Assembly (NCBI GenBank): GCA_023438245.1
Contig: JAEXRD010000080.1
Coordinates: 1 to 41,810, forward strand
Reading direction: 5' to 3'
Length of the DNA: 41,810 bases
DNA from: Pseudomonadota bacterium
GTDB lineage: Bacteria > Desulfobacterota > Desulfovibrionia > Desulfovibrionales > Desulfovibrionaceae
Under the pieces are notes generated by a model that was not told the DNA's origin, searched no databases, and saw only the letters and a list, made by a program, of their open reading frames with translations. This document shows, piece by piece, positions 24,111 to 31,752 of this stretch (within the stretch, counting starts at the first letter, position 1; each line of letters opens with the position of its first letter). Position numbers and translations under genes: made by a program.

Positions 24111-25658
24111 ATGACCCAGCCCTCCGACGACGCGCCCCCCCTTGATTCCGCGCCCCTGGCCGACCCTTTCCTGCGCCTGCGCGCGGGCGACGTGAGCTGC
24201 CCTGCCCCGGTGTTTGTGGACGAGCGCGCCACCGTGGCCCAGGCCGCGCGGGCCATGGCCCGGGCCGGGGCCACCGCCGCGCTGGTGCGCCGGGGCCCGG
24301 GCGGAGGCGGGGGGGAGGTGTTGGGCATCCTCACCGAACGCGACGTGCTCACCAAGGTGGTGGCCCAGGACCGCGACGCCGCCACCCTGCGCGTGGAGGA
24401 GGTCATGACGCCGAGGCTGGTCACCGTGGGCGCGGACGAACTGCTCATCGAGGCCTTTTCGCGCATGGTGCACGCGGGCATCCGCCGCCTGGTGCTGGTG
24501 GACGCCTCGGGCGTTTCCGCGGGCGCGCCCATAGGCATCCTGGGCGAGCGCGACATGCTGGCCGCGCGCGGCGAGAGCCCGCTGGCCCTGGCGCGCGACA
24601 TTTCCCTGGCCCGCGACCGCGAGGAGCTGGCCCGCTGCTTCGCCCGGCTGCACCGCGTGGCCGCCCAGAGCGTGGCCGAGGGCATCCCCAGCCAGGCCGT
24701 GGGCAGGCTCATCAGCGAGATGCACGACCGCATCCTGGAACGCGCCTGGCTGCGCGCCATGGGCGAGGTGGAACAGCGCCACGGCCCGGCCCCGGCCTCC
24801 CACGCCATCCTGGCCCTGGGCAGCCAGGGCCGGCGCGAGCAGTACCTGGCCACGGACCAGGACCTGGCCCTGGTGCACGACGGCGCGCCGGAGGACCGGG
24901 AGGCCGAGGTCTGGTTCGAGGCCCTGGGCGAGCGGCTCACCGAACTGGTGCTGGCCATCGGCTTCCCGCCCTGCCCCAAGCGCATCATGCTGGACAACCC
25001 CGACTGGCGCGAAAGCCTGGACGGCTGGCTGGACGAACTGGACCGCATCGCCGAGACGCCCGACGGCGAGGGCGTGGTGCGGGCCTCGCTATTGGCCGAC
25101 ATGCGCCCCGTGGCCGGGGACCTGGACCTGGGCCGCAGGACGCGCGCGGCGGCGCTGGCCCGGCTGCGCCAGTCCTCCATGCTGCTCAAGTATCTGGCCC
25201 GGGAGGCCGTGCGCTTCAGCCCGCCGCTGGCCTCCGGCATCGGGGGCATGTTCGGCGGCGCGGTGTCCGGCCTGGCGGTGCAGAAGGACGGGCCGAGGAA
25301 GGGCACGCTGGACGTGAAGCGCGGCGGCGTGTTCCCGCTCACGCTGGGGGCCAAGGTGCTGGCCATCTCCCACGGCCTGGAGCCCACGGGCACGGACGGC
25401 AGGCTCCAGGCGCTGGGCGCCTCGGGCGTGCTTTCCGCCGGGCTGGCCCAGGGCCTGCGCGACGCCCACGGCTTCCTGCAGACCCTGCGCATGCGCCACC
25501 AGGCCGGGCTGCTGCGCCAGGGCCAGGAGCCGGACAACGATCTGCGCCCGGAGGCGCTGGGCACGCTGGAATGCGCCCGCCTGCGCGACTGCTTCAAGCT
25601 GGTGGCGCAGTTCCAGGACATCCTGTTCGAGAATTACTCGCTGCGCATGCTCGGATAG
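24111..25658 (+). CDS. CBS-domain protein with DUF294 nucleotidyltransferase-like domain
   Basis: The 515-aa soluble protein starts with two CBS domains (about residues 22-160: LGILTERDVLTKVVAQ, VEEVMTPRLVTVGADE, GIRRLVLVDASG), which usually bind adenosine nucleotides. A DUF294 nucleotidyltransferase fold follows, with LGSQGRREQYLATDQDLAL, where the DXD pair is the likely metal site. A C-terminal helical DUF294_C domain completes it. The family resembles a signal-input form of GlnD-like enzymes; it is common beside SSS acetate permeases, as here, and may modify or report on the transporter. ATG 24111 with GGAGAG upstream. Confidence 0.88.
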   Translation: MTQPSDDAPPLDSAPLADPFLRLRAGDVSCPAPVFVDERATVAQAARAMARAGATAALVRRGPGGGGGEVLGILTERDVLTKVVAQDRDAATLRVEEVMTPRLVTVGADELLIEAFSRMVHAGIRRLVLVDASGVSAGAPIGILGERDMLAARGESPLALARDISLARDREELARCFARLHRVAAQSVAEGIPSQAVGRLISEMHDRILERAWLRAMGEVEQRHGPAPASHAILALGSQGRREQYLATDQDLALVHDGAPEDREAEVWFEALGERLTELVLAIGFPPCPKRIMLDNPDWRESLDGWLDELDRIAETPDGEGVVRASLLADMRPVAGDLDLGRRTRAAALARLRQSSMLLKYLAREAVRFSPPLASGIGGMFGGAVSGLAVQKDGPRKGTLDVKRGGVFPLTLGAKVLAISHGLEPTGTDGRLQALGASGVLSAGLAQGLRDAHGFLQTLRMRHQAGLLRQGQEPDNDLRPEALGTLECARLRDCFKLVAQFQDILFENYSLRMLG

Positions 25659-26016
25659 GGAAGGGCAGGGGGGCCTGCTTCGAAACGTGCCCCTCGTTCA
25701 AATAGGGTGTCCCCCGCCTCGCTTCTTGCCGGGAACCAAAACGCATCGCTTGGCAGCAGGCCTCCCCCTGCCCAATCTCCCGCTTTGCCTCTTTTGGAAG
25801 GTAAGCGGCCAGCAATTCCCGCCGTTCAGGAGAAAAATAGGAATCCTTCCATTTCTTGCCATGCTAAATTCAGCATAGTTAAGCTGTTGTGCCAATTCAT
25901 GCATCGAAGAATCAAATTTGACAAATAGACAACCTCCGAATACTCGCAACACAGTCGCTCTCCGTGGGGGAGGGGGGCCGGGTGTGTTCGCAACCAATAT
26001 TTCGGAGGGGGGAGCC
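25659..26016. promoter_or_regulatory. AT-rich leader and promoter region of the YedE-like gene
   Basis: This 358-nt non-coding stretch is clearly more AT-rich than the flanks. A perfect TTGACA is at 25918-25923, with TACTCG 17 nt later (weak -10), giving a start near 25953. An inverted repeat ATGCT-N6-AGCAT is at 25861-25876, upstream of the -35, and could be an operator. No gene is seen. Confidence 0.4.
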
Positions 26017-27108
26017 ATGAGCGAGGAGAGGCGCTGGTGGACTGGCAAAGGTGAAATCCTGGCGGCGGGGGCCATCATCGGGCTGGCCGCCGTGCTGCTG
26101 CAATTCGCCGGGAACCCGGCCAACATGGGCGTGTGCGTGGCCTGTTTCCTGCGCGACATCGCCGGAGCCCTCGGCCTGCACCAGGCCGCGCCCGTGCAGT
26201 ACCTGCGGCCCGAGATCCCGGCCTTCGTGCTGGGCTCGCTCCTGGCCTCCCTGCAGGGGGGCGAGTTCCGCTCCCGCGCCGGCAGCGCGCCCATCATCCG
26301 CTTCTTCCTGGGCATGAGCGCCATGGCCGGGGCGCTGATCTTCCTGGGCTGCCCCTGGCGCGTGCTGCTGCGGCTGGCCGGCGGCGACGGCAACGCCATC
26401 CTGGGCTTCGCCGGGCTGCTCACGGGCGTGTTCGTGGGCACGCGTTTCCGCAAAAGCGGCTACTCCCTGCCGGACAGCACGGAGCAGTCCGGCTTCTCCG
26501 GCGTGCTCCCGGCGCTGCTGGCCGTGGGCCTGCTGCTGGCCGCCGTGTTCCTGGCCCCCGGGCCGGACAACCCGGGCATGGGCTGGTTGTTCGCCTCGGC
26601 CAAGGGCCCGGGCTCGCAGCATGCGCCGCTTCTGGCCTCCATCGGCGGCGGCCTGCTCATCGGCGTGCTGGCGCAGCGCAGCAAGTTCTGCACGGTCGGT
26701 TCCCTGGGCGAGCTGTTCGGCGGCCGCCAGAAGCACCTGATTTTCGGCGTGGCCACCTTCCTCATCGCCGCGTTCGTCGGCAACCTCGTGCTGGGCCAGT
26801 TCAAGCCCGGCTTCGAGGGCCAGCCCGTGGCGCACACCGCCGGGCTGTGGAATTTCCTGGGCATGGTGGTGGCGGGCCTGGCCTTCTCGCTGGCCGGTGG
26901 CTGCCCGGGCAGGCAGCTCATCCTTTCCGGCGAGGGCAGCGGCGACGCGGCCAGCTTCGTGCTGGGCATGCTGGTGGCCGGAGCCCTGGCGCACAACATG
27001 GGCTGGGCCAGCAGCCCCGCCGGTCCCGGCCCCAACGCCCTGGCCGTGGTGCTGGTGGCGCTTCCGTTCTGCCTGGCCGTGGGCTTCTTCAACCGCCGGA
27101 GTTCCTAG
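26017..27108 (+). CDS. yedE: YedE-family putative selenium transporter
   Basis: The 363-aa membrane protein has about ten hydrophobic segments in two repeats. Signature stretches match the selenium-associated YedE branch (TIGR04112) of the DUF395/YeeE family: NPANMGVCVACFLRDIAGALGLH, PVQYLRPEIPAFVLGS, IRFFLGMSAMAGALIFLGCP and QRSKFCTVGSLGELF, plus a late AGGCPGRQLILSGEG. Conserved cysteines in these motifs fit transport of thiolated or selenium-containing ions. The usual neighbour yedF (TusA-like) is not adjacent. Start ATG 26017 (GGGGGGAG upstream). Sulfate reducers make selenocysteine hydrogenases and formate dehydrogenases, which fits. Confidence 0.85.
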   Translation: MSEERRWWTGKGEILAAGAIIGLAAVLLQFAGNPANMGVCVACFLRDIAGALGLHQAAPVQYLRPEIPAFVLGSLLASLQGGEFRSRAGSAPIIRFFLGMSAMAGALIFLGCPWRVLLRLAGGDGNAILGFAGLLTGVFVGTRFRKSGYSLPDSTEQSGFSGVLPALLAVGLLLAAVFLAPGPDNPGMGWLFASAKGPGSQHAPLLASIGGGLLIGVLAQRSKFCTVGSLGELFGGRQKHLIFGVATFLIAAFVGNLVLGQFKPGFEGQPVAHTAGLWNFLGMVVAGLAFSLAGGCPGRQLILSGEGSGDAASFVLGMLVAGALAHNMGWASSPAGPGPNALAVVLVALPFCLAVGFFNRRSS

Positions 27109-27143
27109 TTCCGCTCCGGCGCTTGGCCGAATCCCAAAACAAG

Positions 27144-27195
27144 CAGCCCCCTTCCGTTTCCTTGGCGATAACGGGAGGGGGCTGTGGCTTTTCTC
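27144..27195 (+). terminator. Terminator of the YedE-like gene
   Basis: A 15-bp stem (CAGCCCCCTTCCGTT with AACGGGAGGGGGCTG, one G-T pair) encloses a short loop and is followed by TGGCTTTTCT. It lies about 35 nt after the yedE stop. The T-tract is interrupted, so efficiency is uncertain. Confidence 0.7.
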
Positions 27196-27219
27196 GGGCC
27201 GGGGCGCTATGCTCGGCCC

Positions 27220-27639
27220 ATGACTCCCTTCCTCGCGTTCCTGGCCGACCTGGTCCTGGCCCTGCACTTCGCCCTGGCGCTGTTCCTCACGCTGGGGCTG
27301 GCGGCCATTCTCGTCGGCGGCCCGGCTTGGCGGCTGGGGGGCTGGAACAGCGTGCGCAACCGGCGTTTCCGCATGCTGCACCTGGCCGGGCTGGCCATCG
27401 TGGCGGCGGAGTCGGTCGTCGGCATGGTCTGCCCGCTCACGGAGCTGGAAAGCTGGCTGCGGCGCGGGGCGGAAGGGCAGGGCGGCTATGAGGGCGGCTT
27501 CGTGGCCCACTGGCTGGGGCGGCTGCTGTTCTACGACTTCGACGAGCGGGTGTTCGCGGCGGCGTACCTGGCCGCGCTGGGACTGGCGGTTTGGGCGTGG
27601 CGAAGGTGGCCCCCGCGCGGGGCCGGGAGGCGGGAATGA
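27220..27639 (+). CDS. DUF2784 membrane protein
   Basis: The 139-aa protein has about four transmembrane segments (FLADLVLALHFALALFLTLG, HLAGLAIVAAESVVGM, LAALGLAVWAW among them). The DUF2784 core VCPLTELESWLRRGAEGQGGYEGGFVAHWL is present. The function of the family is unknown. The start is ATG 27220, within 36 nt of the yedE terminator. Its TGA overlaps the ATG of the next gene (ATGA), so the two are translationally coupled. Confidence 0.85.
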   Translation: MTPFLAFLADLVLALHFALALFLTLGLAAILVGGPAWRLGGWNSVRNRRFRMLHLAGLAIVAAESVVGMVCPLTELESWLRRGAEGQGGYEGGFVAHWLGRLLFYDFDERVFAAAYLAALGLAVWAWRRWPPRGAGRRE

Positions 27640-28517
27640 AGCGACACCTGCTCGGCCTGATGCTCTGGCTATTGCTGTGCGGGCGGGCCCTGGCTGCGGA
27701 TGCGGTGGAGACGGCGCACCTGAGCGTGCACGACGCCACCGGCAGCCTGGGCTGGGAGCGGCTGGCGGAGCTGGCCGGGCGCGAGGAGGCCGGGCTGGCG
27801 GCGGTGCGCGCCCTGTGGGGGCTGGAAGACGAGGAGGGCCTGGCCGGGGGGCGCGGCAAGATCCGCGTGGTTTACGACCAGCCCCAGCGCGGCCAGTGCA
27901 CCAGCACGTTCTTCCTGGGTTCGGGCGGGCAGCGTACGTTGCGGGTGTTCGGCTGCCCGGAGGCCCCGCTGATGCTGGCGCACAAGATGACCAGCGCGCT
28001 CATGCCCCAGCCGGACAAGCTGGTGCGCAACATGCTGGGCGAGATTTCGGAGCAGCGCCTGGGCCGCGCGGCCAGCTTTCCGGCCTGCGGCCAGGATGCG
28101 GACGACTGGGTGCGGGCCTTCGAAGCCTCGGGCCTGCGCATCCCGCTGGCCGACCTGGGGCCGGACCACGGCTCCTGGGGCATGCGCGACGAGGGCGGCG
28201 GGCGGCTCATCGCCCTGGACCGGCTGCGCCAGTTGCGGGCCTACGCCGAGGCCGGGTCCTTCGCCAGGTATCTGGCCCGCGAGCACGGCCTGGAGGGCCT
28301 GAAGCGGCTGCAGTGGCGCACGTTGGAGTCCGACCAGCGCCCGTGGGCGGAGGTGTTCGGCGCGGACCTGCCGGAGTTGGAGCGGCGCTGGCTGGAATCG
28401 CTCAAGGGCGGGGATGTGGACGCGGCGCGGGCGGCTCGGGTGGAACGGCTGGCGCGGATTCTGATGGGCGTGGGCGGCGACCCCTGCGAGCGGGCGCGGC
28501 GGATGGGGGGCGATTGA
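27636..28517 (+). CDS. Exported protein resembling a gluzincin-type peptidase with a lost metal site
   Basis: The 293-aa product has a Sec signal peptide (MKRHLLGLMLWLLLCG, then ALA-AD). The fold looks like the peptidase MA (gluzincin) superfamily: an alpha/beta region with KIRVVYDQ, then an active-site helix, a GEISEQRLG segment where the third ligand Glu would sit, and a SFARYLAREHGLEGLKRL C-terminal block common in these proteins. But the HExxH motif reads HKMTS at residues 116-120, so two zinc ligands or catalytic residues are replaced. It is probably not an active protease. No lipobox. Start ATG 27636 overlaps the DUF2784 stop. Confidence 0.6.
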   Translation: MKRHLLGLMLWLLLCGRALAADAVETAHLSVHDATGSLGWERLAELAGREEAGLAAVRALWGLEDEEGLAGGRGKIRVVYDQPQRGQCTSTFFLGSGGQRTLRVFGCPEAPLMLAHKMTSALMPQPDKLVRNMLGEISEQRLGRAASFPACGQDADDWVRAFEASGLRIPLADLGPDHGSWGMRDEGGGRLIALDRLRQLRAYAEAGSFARYLAREHGLEGLKRLQWRTLESDQRPWAEVFGADLPELERRWLESLKGGDVDAARAARVERLARILMGVGGDPCERARRMGGD

Positions 28518-28547
28518 GTGTGGAGCAGTGAGCGTGTATTGTAGCTC

Positions 28548-28589
28548 TTGAAACTCGTTTTGCTTGCCTGTATAGATAATCAAAACGAG
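28548..28589 (+). promoter_or_regulatory. Promoter with overlapping inverted repeat, upstream of tcmP
   Basis: TTGAAA (-35, 28548) and TATAGA (-10, 28571) are exactly 17 nt apart. An inverted repeat with 9-bp perfect arms, CTCGTTTTG (28554-28562) and CAAAACGAG (28581-28589), starts just after the -35 and ends just past the -10. A protein bound there would block polymerase. The same repeat could instead act as a terminator for the upstream gene; it has no T-tract. Confidence 0.55.
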
Positions 28590-28603
28590 CTAGCGGGGTT
28601 GCC

Positions 28604-29683
28604 ATGAAGCGTGATGATTTTCATAAAAAACCATTTGATGGCGGAACGATACTTAAGCTCGAAATTCTAACGAAGTATCTTGATGAATGGTTCCCGGTGT
28701 TTTTACACCAGGCGCAGATTCGCCGTATCAATATCTTTGATTTTCAATGCGGTCCAGGGCATGATGTAAACGGGATTGAGGGAAGCCCCTTCCGAATAGT
28801 CCGCGCCCTTGAAAAGGCAACGCTTGCTAGCCCAGATTATCGAGGCAGTGTTGATATATTTTTCAATGATGTAAGTAAGGAAAAAGTAGATCAGTTAGCC
28901 AGTTCGCTGAGTGATAATGTAGCTCACAGAATGGGCAAAATACATTTTTCTGTTTCTGCATTTGAAGACTGCTTTACAAATTGCGCACCAATAATGAAGC
29001 AATATGGAACTGCAAATTTTCTATTTATCGACCCGACTGGACTCGTAAGGGTTGAATGGATGATTGAGCAGCTGTCGATGCTGAAATTTACAGATTTTTT
29101 AATTTTCATTCCATCTTCAGATCTTTACAGATTTAACAAGAAAGATGAATTTCAAAGTTTTTTTCCTGGGTTGGAGTTTGAGGGTTCATTAATAGATGCT
29201 TCAAAAGAAATATGTAATTACTTGCGTACAAAACTTCTAACAAGTGACCAGAAATATTACTTGGCACAATTTGCAATAAGGAAGAATCGTGCCGCAAGAA
29301 TCAACAGTTTGATCTTTGGTTCAAGAAGCCTTTTAGGTTTGAATAAGTTTCTAACAGTTGCGTGGGATAAGTCACCGAATGGTGAGGCGAATTATGATAT
29401 GTGTGGAGATATGTTGTGCTCAAAGCAGCGCGTATTGCCATTTATGGATAAAAATCCAAGAAAGATAGAGTGGTTGCTTGGGGCAGTAAGGGGCTTGGTA
29501 CTTGATAGAACACTCAGGACGAACAGAGATGCTGTTGAGTTTTGTCTCATAAATGGCTTCTTGCCTGCTCATGGAAAAGATGCTCTCCGAGTCCTGAAGC
29601 AGGTAGGAATATTGAAGAAAGTGCCTCCAATGAGCTATGGGTCAGTTTTTAAAGCGAATAAAGTTGAGCCTATAGTAACATGA
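28604..29683 (+). CDS. tcmP: Three-Cys-motif partner protein TcmP-like
   Basis: The 359-aa soluble protein matches the TcmP family (TIGR04474), found next to DUF5131/Gp37-Gp68 proteins. Characteristic segments: KLEILTKYLDEWFPVFL, INIFDFQCGPGHDVNGIEGSPFRIVRAL, VDIFFNDVSKEKVDQL and ANFLFIDPTGLVRVEW. The DxxCGPG, FND and IDPTG segments recall motifs I, II and IV of class I SAM methyltransferases, so a Rossmann-type, possibly methyltransferase-like, fold is inferred; no activity is established. A winged-helix-like C-terminus (GKDALRVLKQVGILKK) may bind nucleic acid. GC is low: about 40% in sampled lines, versus the GC-rich flanks. Rare AT-rich codons dominate, a sign of transfer. Start ATG 28604 has only a weak SD. 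Confidence 0.85.
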   Translation: MKRDDFHKKPFDGGTILKLEILTKYLDEWFPVFLHQAQIRRINIFDFQCGPGHDVNGIEGSPFRIVRALEKATLASPDYRGSVDIFFNDVSKEKVDQLASSLSDNVAHRMGKIHFSVSAFEDCFTNCAPIMKQYGTANFLFIDPTGLVRVEWMIEQLSMLKFTDFLIFIPSSDLYRFNKKDEFQSFFPGLEFEGSLIDASKEICNYLRTKLLTSDQKYYLAQFAIRKNRAARINSLIFGSRSLLGLNKFLTVAWDKSPNGEANYDMCGDMLCSKQRVLPFMDKNPRKIEWLLGAVRGLVLDRTLRTNRDAVEFCLINGFLPAHGKDALRVLKQVGILKKVPPMSYGSVFKANKVEPIVT

Positions 29684-29701
29684 AGTGTGGATGGATAAGA
29701 T

Positions 29702-30424
29702 ATGGCTGCCCAAAGCAAAATTGAGTGGACTGAAGCAAGCTGGAATCCTTTGACGGGGTGCACGAAAATCAGTCCTGGCTGCAAAAATTGCTATGCGGAA
29801 CGCATGGCAAAACGACTTTGTGCCATGGGCAATCCCAATTATGCCAATGGGTTTGAACTGACGTTTCATGAGCATGTCCTCGGCTTGCCCATGACCTGGA
29901 AAAAACCGCAAATGGTTTTCGTGAACTCCATGAGCGATCTGTTCCACGAAGACGTACCGCTTGATTTTATAAGGAAAGTCTTCGCGGTGATGGCGATAGC
30001 TAAACAGCATACATTCCAGGTTCTTACCAAGCGTTCTACTCGCTTGGCGGCGCTGGCTTTGCAGCTCAAATGGCCTGGCAACGTATGGATGGGGGTAAGT
30101 GTCGAAAGCAACGACTATGCCTACCGAATTGAAAATTTGTCACAGACGCCAGCCGCGATGAAGTTCGTTTCGTTGGAACCTCTCATTGGGCCAGCAGATA
30201 GGGCAGATATATCCCTTGTTAATTGGGTCATCGTGGGGGGAGAGTCTGGACCTGGTTCACGCCCGATGGATGAGGCATGGGTGACTGAAATCCGTGACAA
30301 ATGCACGGAAGCCAATGTCCCGTTCTTTTTTAAGCAATGGGGTGGGGTGAATAAAAAGAAGGCTGGGCGTATGCTCAATGGCCGTGTTTGGGATGAAATT
30401 CCTAAAGTCGCTGTCGGTTACTAA
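29702..30424 (+). CDS. Phage Gp37/Gp68 family (DUF5131) three-Cys-motif protein
   Basis: The 240-aa protein belongs to PF07505. It begins with KIEWTEASWNPLTGCTKISP and has Cys20, Cys27 and Cys30 (CX6CX2C), a variant of the radical SAM CX3CX2C motif, so a 4Fe-4S cluster is likely but unproven. Further conserved blocks are VFVNSMSDLFHEDVP, QVLTKRSTRL, WMGVSVE, FVSLEPLIGP, VIVGGESGPGSRPMD and FFFKQWGG. It lies 18 nt downstream of tcmP, so they are one operon. Sampled GC is about 47%, between that of tcmP and the flanking genome. Start ATG 29702 (GGATGGATA upstream). Function unknown; such proteins occur in phages and mobile islands. The stop is 2 bp from the convergent fliI stop. Confidence 0.9.
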   Translation: MAAQSKIEWTEASWNPLTGCTKISPGCKNCYAERMAKRLCAMGNPNYANGFELTFHEHVLGLPMTWKKPQMVFVNSMSDLFHEDVPLDFIRKVFAVMAIAKQHTFQVLTKRSTRLAALALQLKWPGNVWMGVSVESNDYAYRIENLSQTPAAMKFVSLEPLIGPADRADISLVNWVIVGGESGPGSRPMDEAWVTEIRDKCTEANVPFFFKQWGGVNKKKAGRMLNGRVWDEIPKVAVGY

Positions 30425-30426
30425 CT

Positions 30427-31746
30427 CTACCCCTTCCCGGCCATCTCCCTCAACCTGGCGAAGCAGTCCTCAAGGCTCACGTTCTCGCCCACGGGCTGCT
30501 GCAGGAAGGCGTTGATGGGGCCGAGCATCTCAATGGCGCGGTCCACCTCGGCGCTGGCCCCGCGCTGGTAGGCGCCGATATTCACCATGTCCTCCACGCG
30601 CTTGTAGGTGCTCATCAGCCGCAGAATGGCCCGCCCGGCGTCCAGGTCGGGCCGGTCCACCACCTCGCTGCGCAGACGGCTGATGCTCTTGAGCACGTCG
30701 ATGGCCGGAAAATGCGCCTGGTCCGCCAGTTCGCGCGTGAGCACGATGTGCCCGTCCAGGATGGAGCGCACCGCGTCGGCGATGGGCTCGGTGAGGTCGT
30801 CGCCGTCCACGAGAACGGTGTAAATTCCTGTGATGGAGCCAACGGCGCTCTTGCCCGTGCGCTCCAAAAGCTGCGGCAGCTGCGCGAACACGCTGGGCGT
30901 GTAGCCGCCGCGCGTGGGCGGCTCGCCCGCGGCCAGGCCGACCTCGCGGCCCGCCATGGCGAAGCGCGTCACGGAGTCCATCATCAAGAGCACGTCCAGG
31001 CCCTGGTCGCGGTAGTACTCGGCGATGGCCGTGGCGGCGAAGGCCGCGCGCATGCGGATGAGCGGGCTCTTGTCGGACGTGGCCACGACGACGACGGAGC
31101 GGGCCATGCCCTCCGGCCCCAGGTCGCGCTCGATGAATTCCACCACCTCGCGGCCGCGCTCTCCCACCAGGCCGATGACGTTGATGTCGGCCTTGGTGTA
31201 GCGGGCCATCATGCCCATGAGGGTGCTCTTGCCCACGCCGGACCCGGCCATGATGCCCACGCGCTGGCCCTTGGCCAGGGTGAGCAGGCCGTTGATGGCG
31301 CGCACGCCGACATCCAGCGGGGTGTCGATGCGCGGGCGTTCCATGGGGTTGGGCGGGTCGCGGTAGAGCGGCACGTAGGCCTCGGGCGCGATCATGCCCT
31401 TGCCGTCGATGGGCTCGCCGAAGGCGTCCAGCGTGCGGCCCAAGAGGCCCGGCCCCACGGGGATGTGCGGGGGCGCGGCGGAGTTGCGGATGAGGCTGCC
31501 GGGGCGGATGCCGCGCATGTCGCCGTAGGGCATGAACAGGCAGGAATTCTCGCGGAAGCCCACCACCTCCGCCGGGATGGGCAGGGAGGAGCGGTCCTCG
31601 GGCAGCAGGTGGCACACGCTGCCCAGCGGCGGCTTGATGCCCTGGCCCTCGGCGATGAGGCCTACGACCTTGGTGATCTTGCCGAAGGTCTGGCAGGGCT
31701 CCAGCGCGCCCAGAAAGTCGGCTGCCGCCAGCGGGTCGATGCTCAT
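30427..31746 (-). CDS. fliI: Flagellum-specific ATPase FliI
   Basis: FliI is the hexameric ATPase of the flagellar type III export apparatus, working with FliH. The 439-aa protein has Walker A GSGVGKSTL near residue 169, VIGLVGERGREVVEF, Walker B DVLLMMDSVTRFAMA and the family's GGYTPSVFAQLPQLLERTG block. It starts at ATG 31744-31746, 6 nt after the fliH stop. The C-terminus (REMAGKG) looks complete. A fliJ gene would normally follow; instead the AT-rich cassette lies 2 bp away, convergent, so fliI is the last gene of the operon here. Confidence 0.97.
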   Translation of the reverse strand: MSIDPLAAADFLGALEPCQTFGKITKVVGLIAEGQGIKPPLGSVCHLLPEDRSSLPIPAEVVGFRENSCLFMPYGDMRGIRPGSLIRNSAAPPHIPVGPGLLGRTLDAFGEPIDGKGMIAPEAYVPLYRDPPNPMERPRIDTPLDVGVRAINGLLTLAKGQRVGIMAGSGVGKSTLMGMMARYTKADINVIGLVGERGREVVEFIERDLGPEGMARSVVVVATSDKSPLIRMRAAFAATAIAEYYRDQGLDVLLMMDSVTRFAMAGREVGLAAGEPPTRGGYTPSVFAQLPQLLERTGKSAVGSITGIYTVLVDGDDLTEPIADAVRSILDGHIVLTRELADQAHFPAIDVLKSISRLRSEVVDRPDLDAGRAILRLMSTYKRVEDMVNIGAYQRGASAEVDRAIEMLGPINAFLQQPVGENVSLEDCFARLREMAGKG

Positions 31747-31752
31747 GAAAGG

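Noticed and set aside
28518..30426. Direct repeats or att sites at the borders of the AT-rich cassette
   Set aside because: I compared both edges by eye and found only short, imperfect similarity (TAGCTCTT versus TAACTCTA), not enough to call an attachment site.
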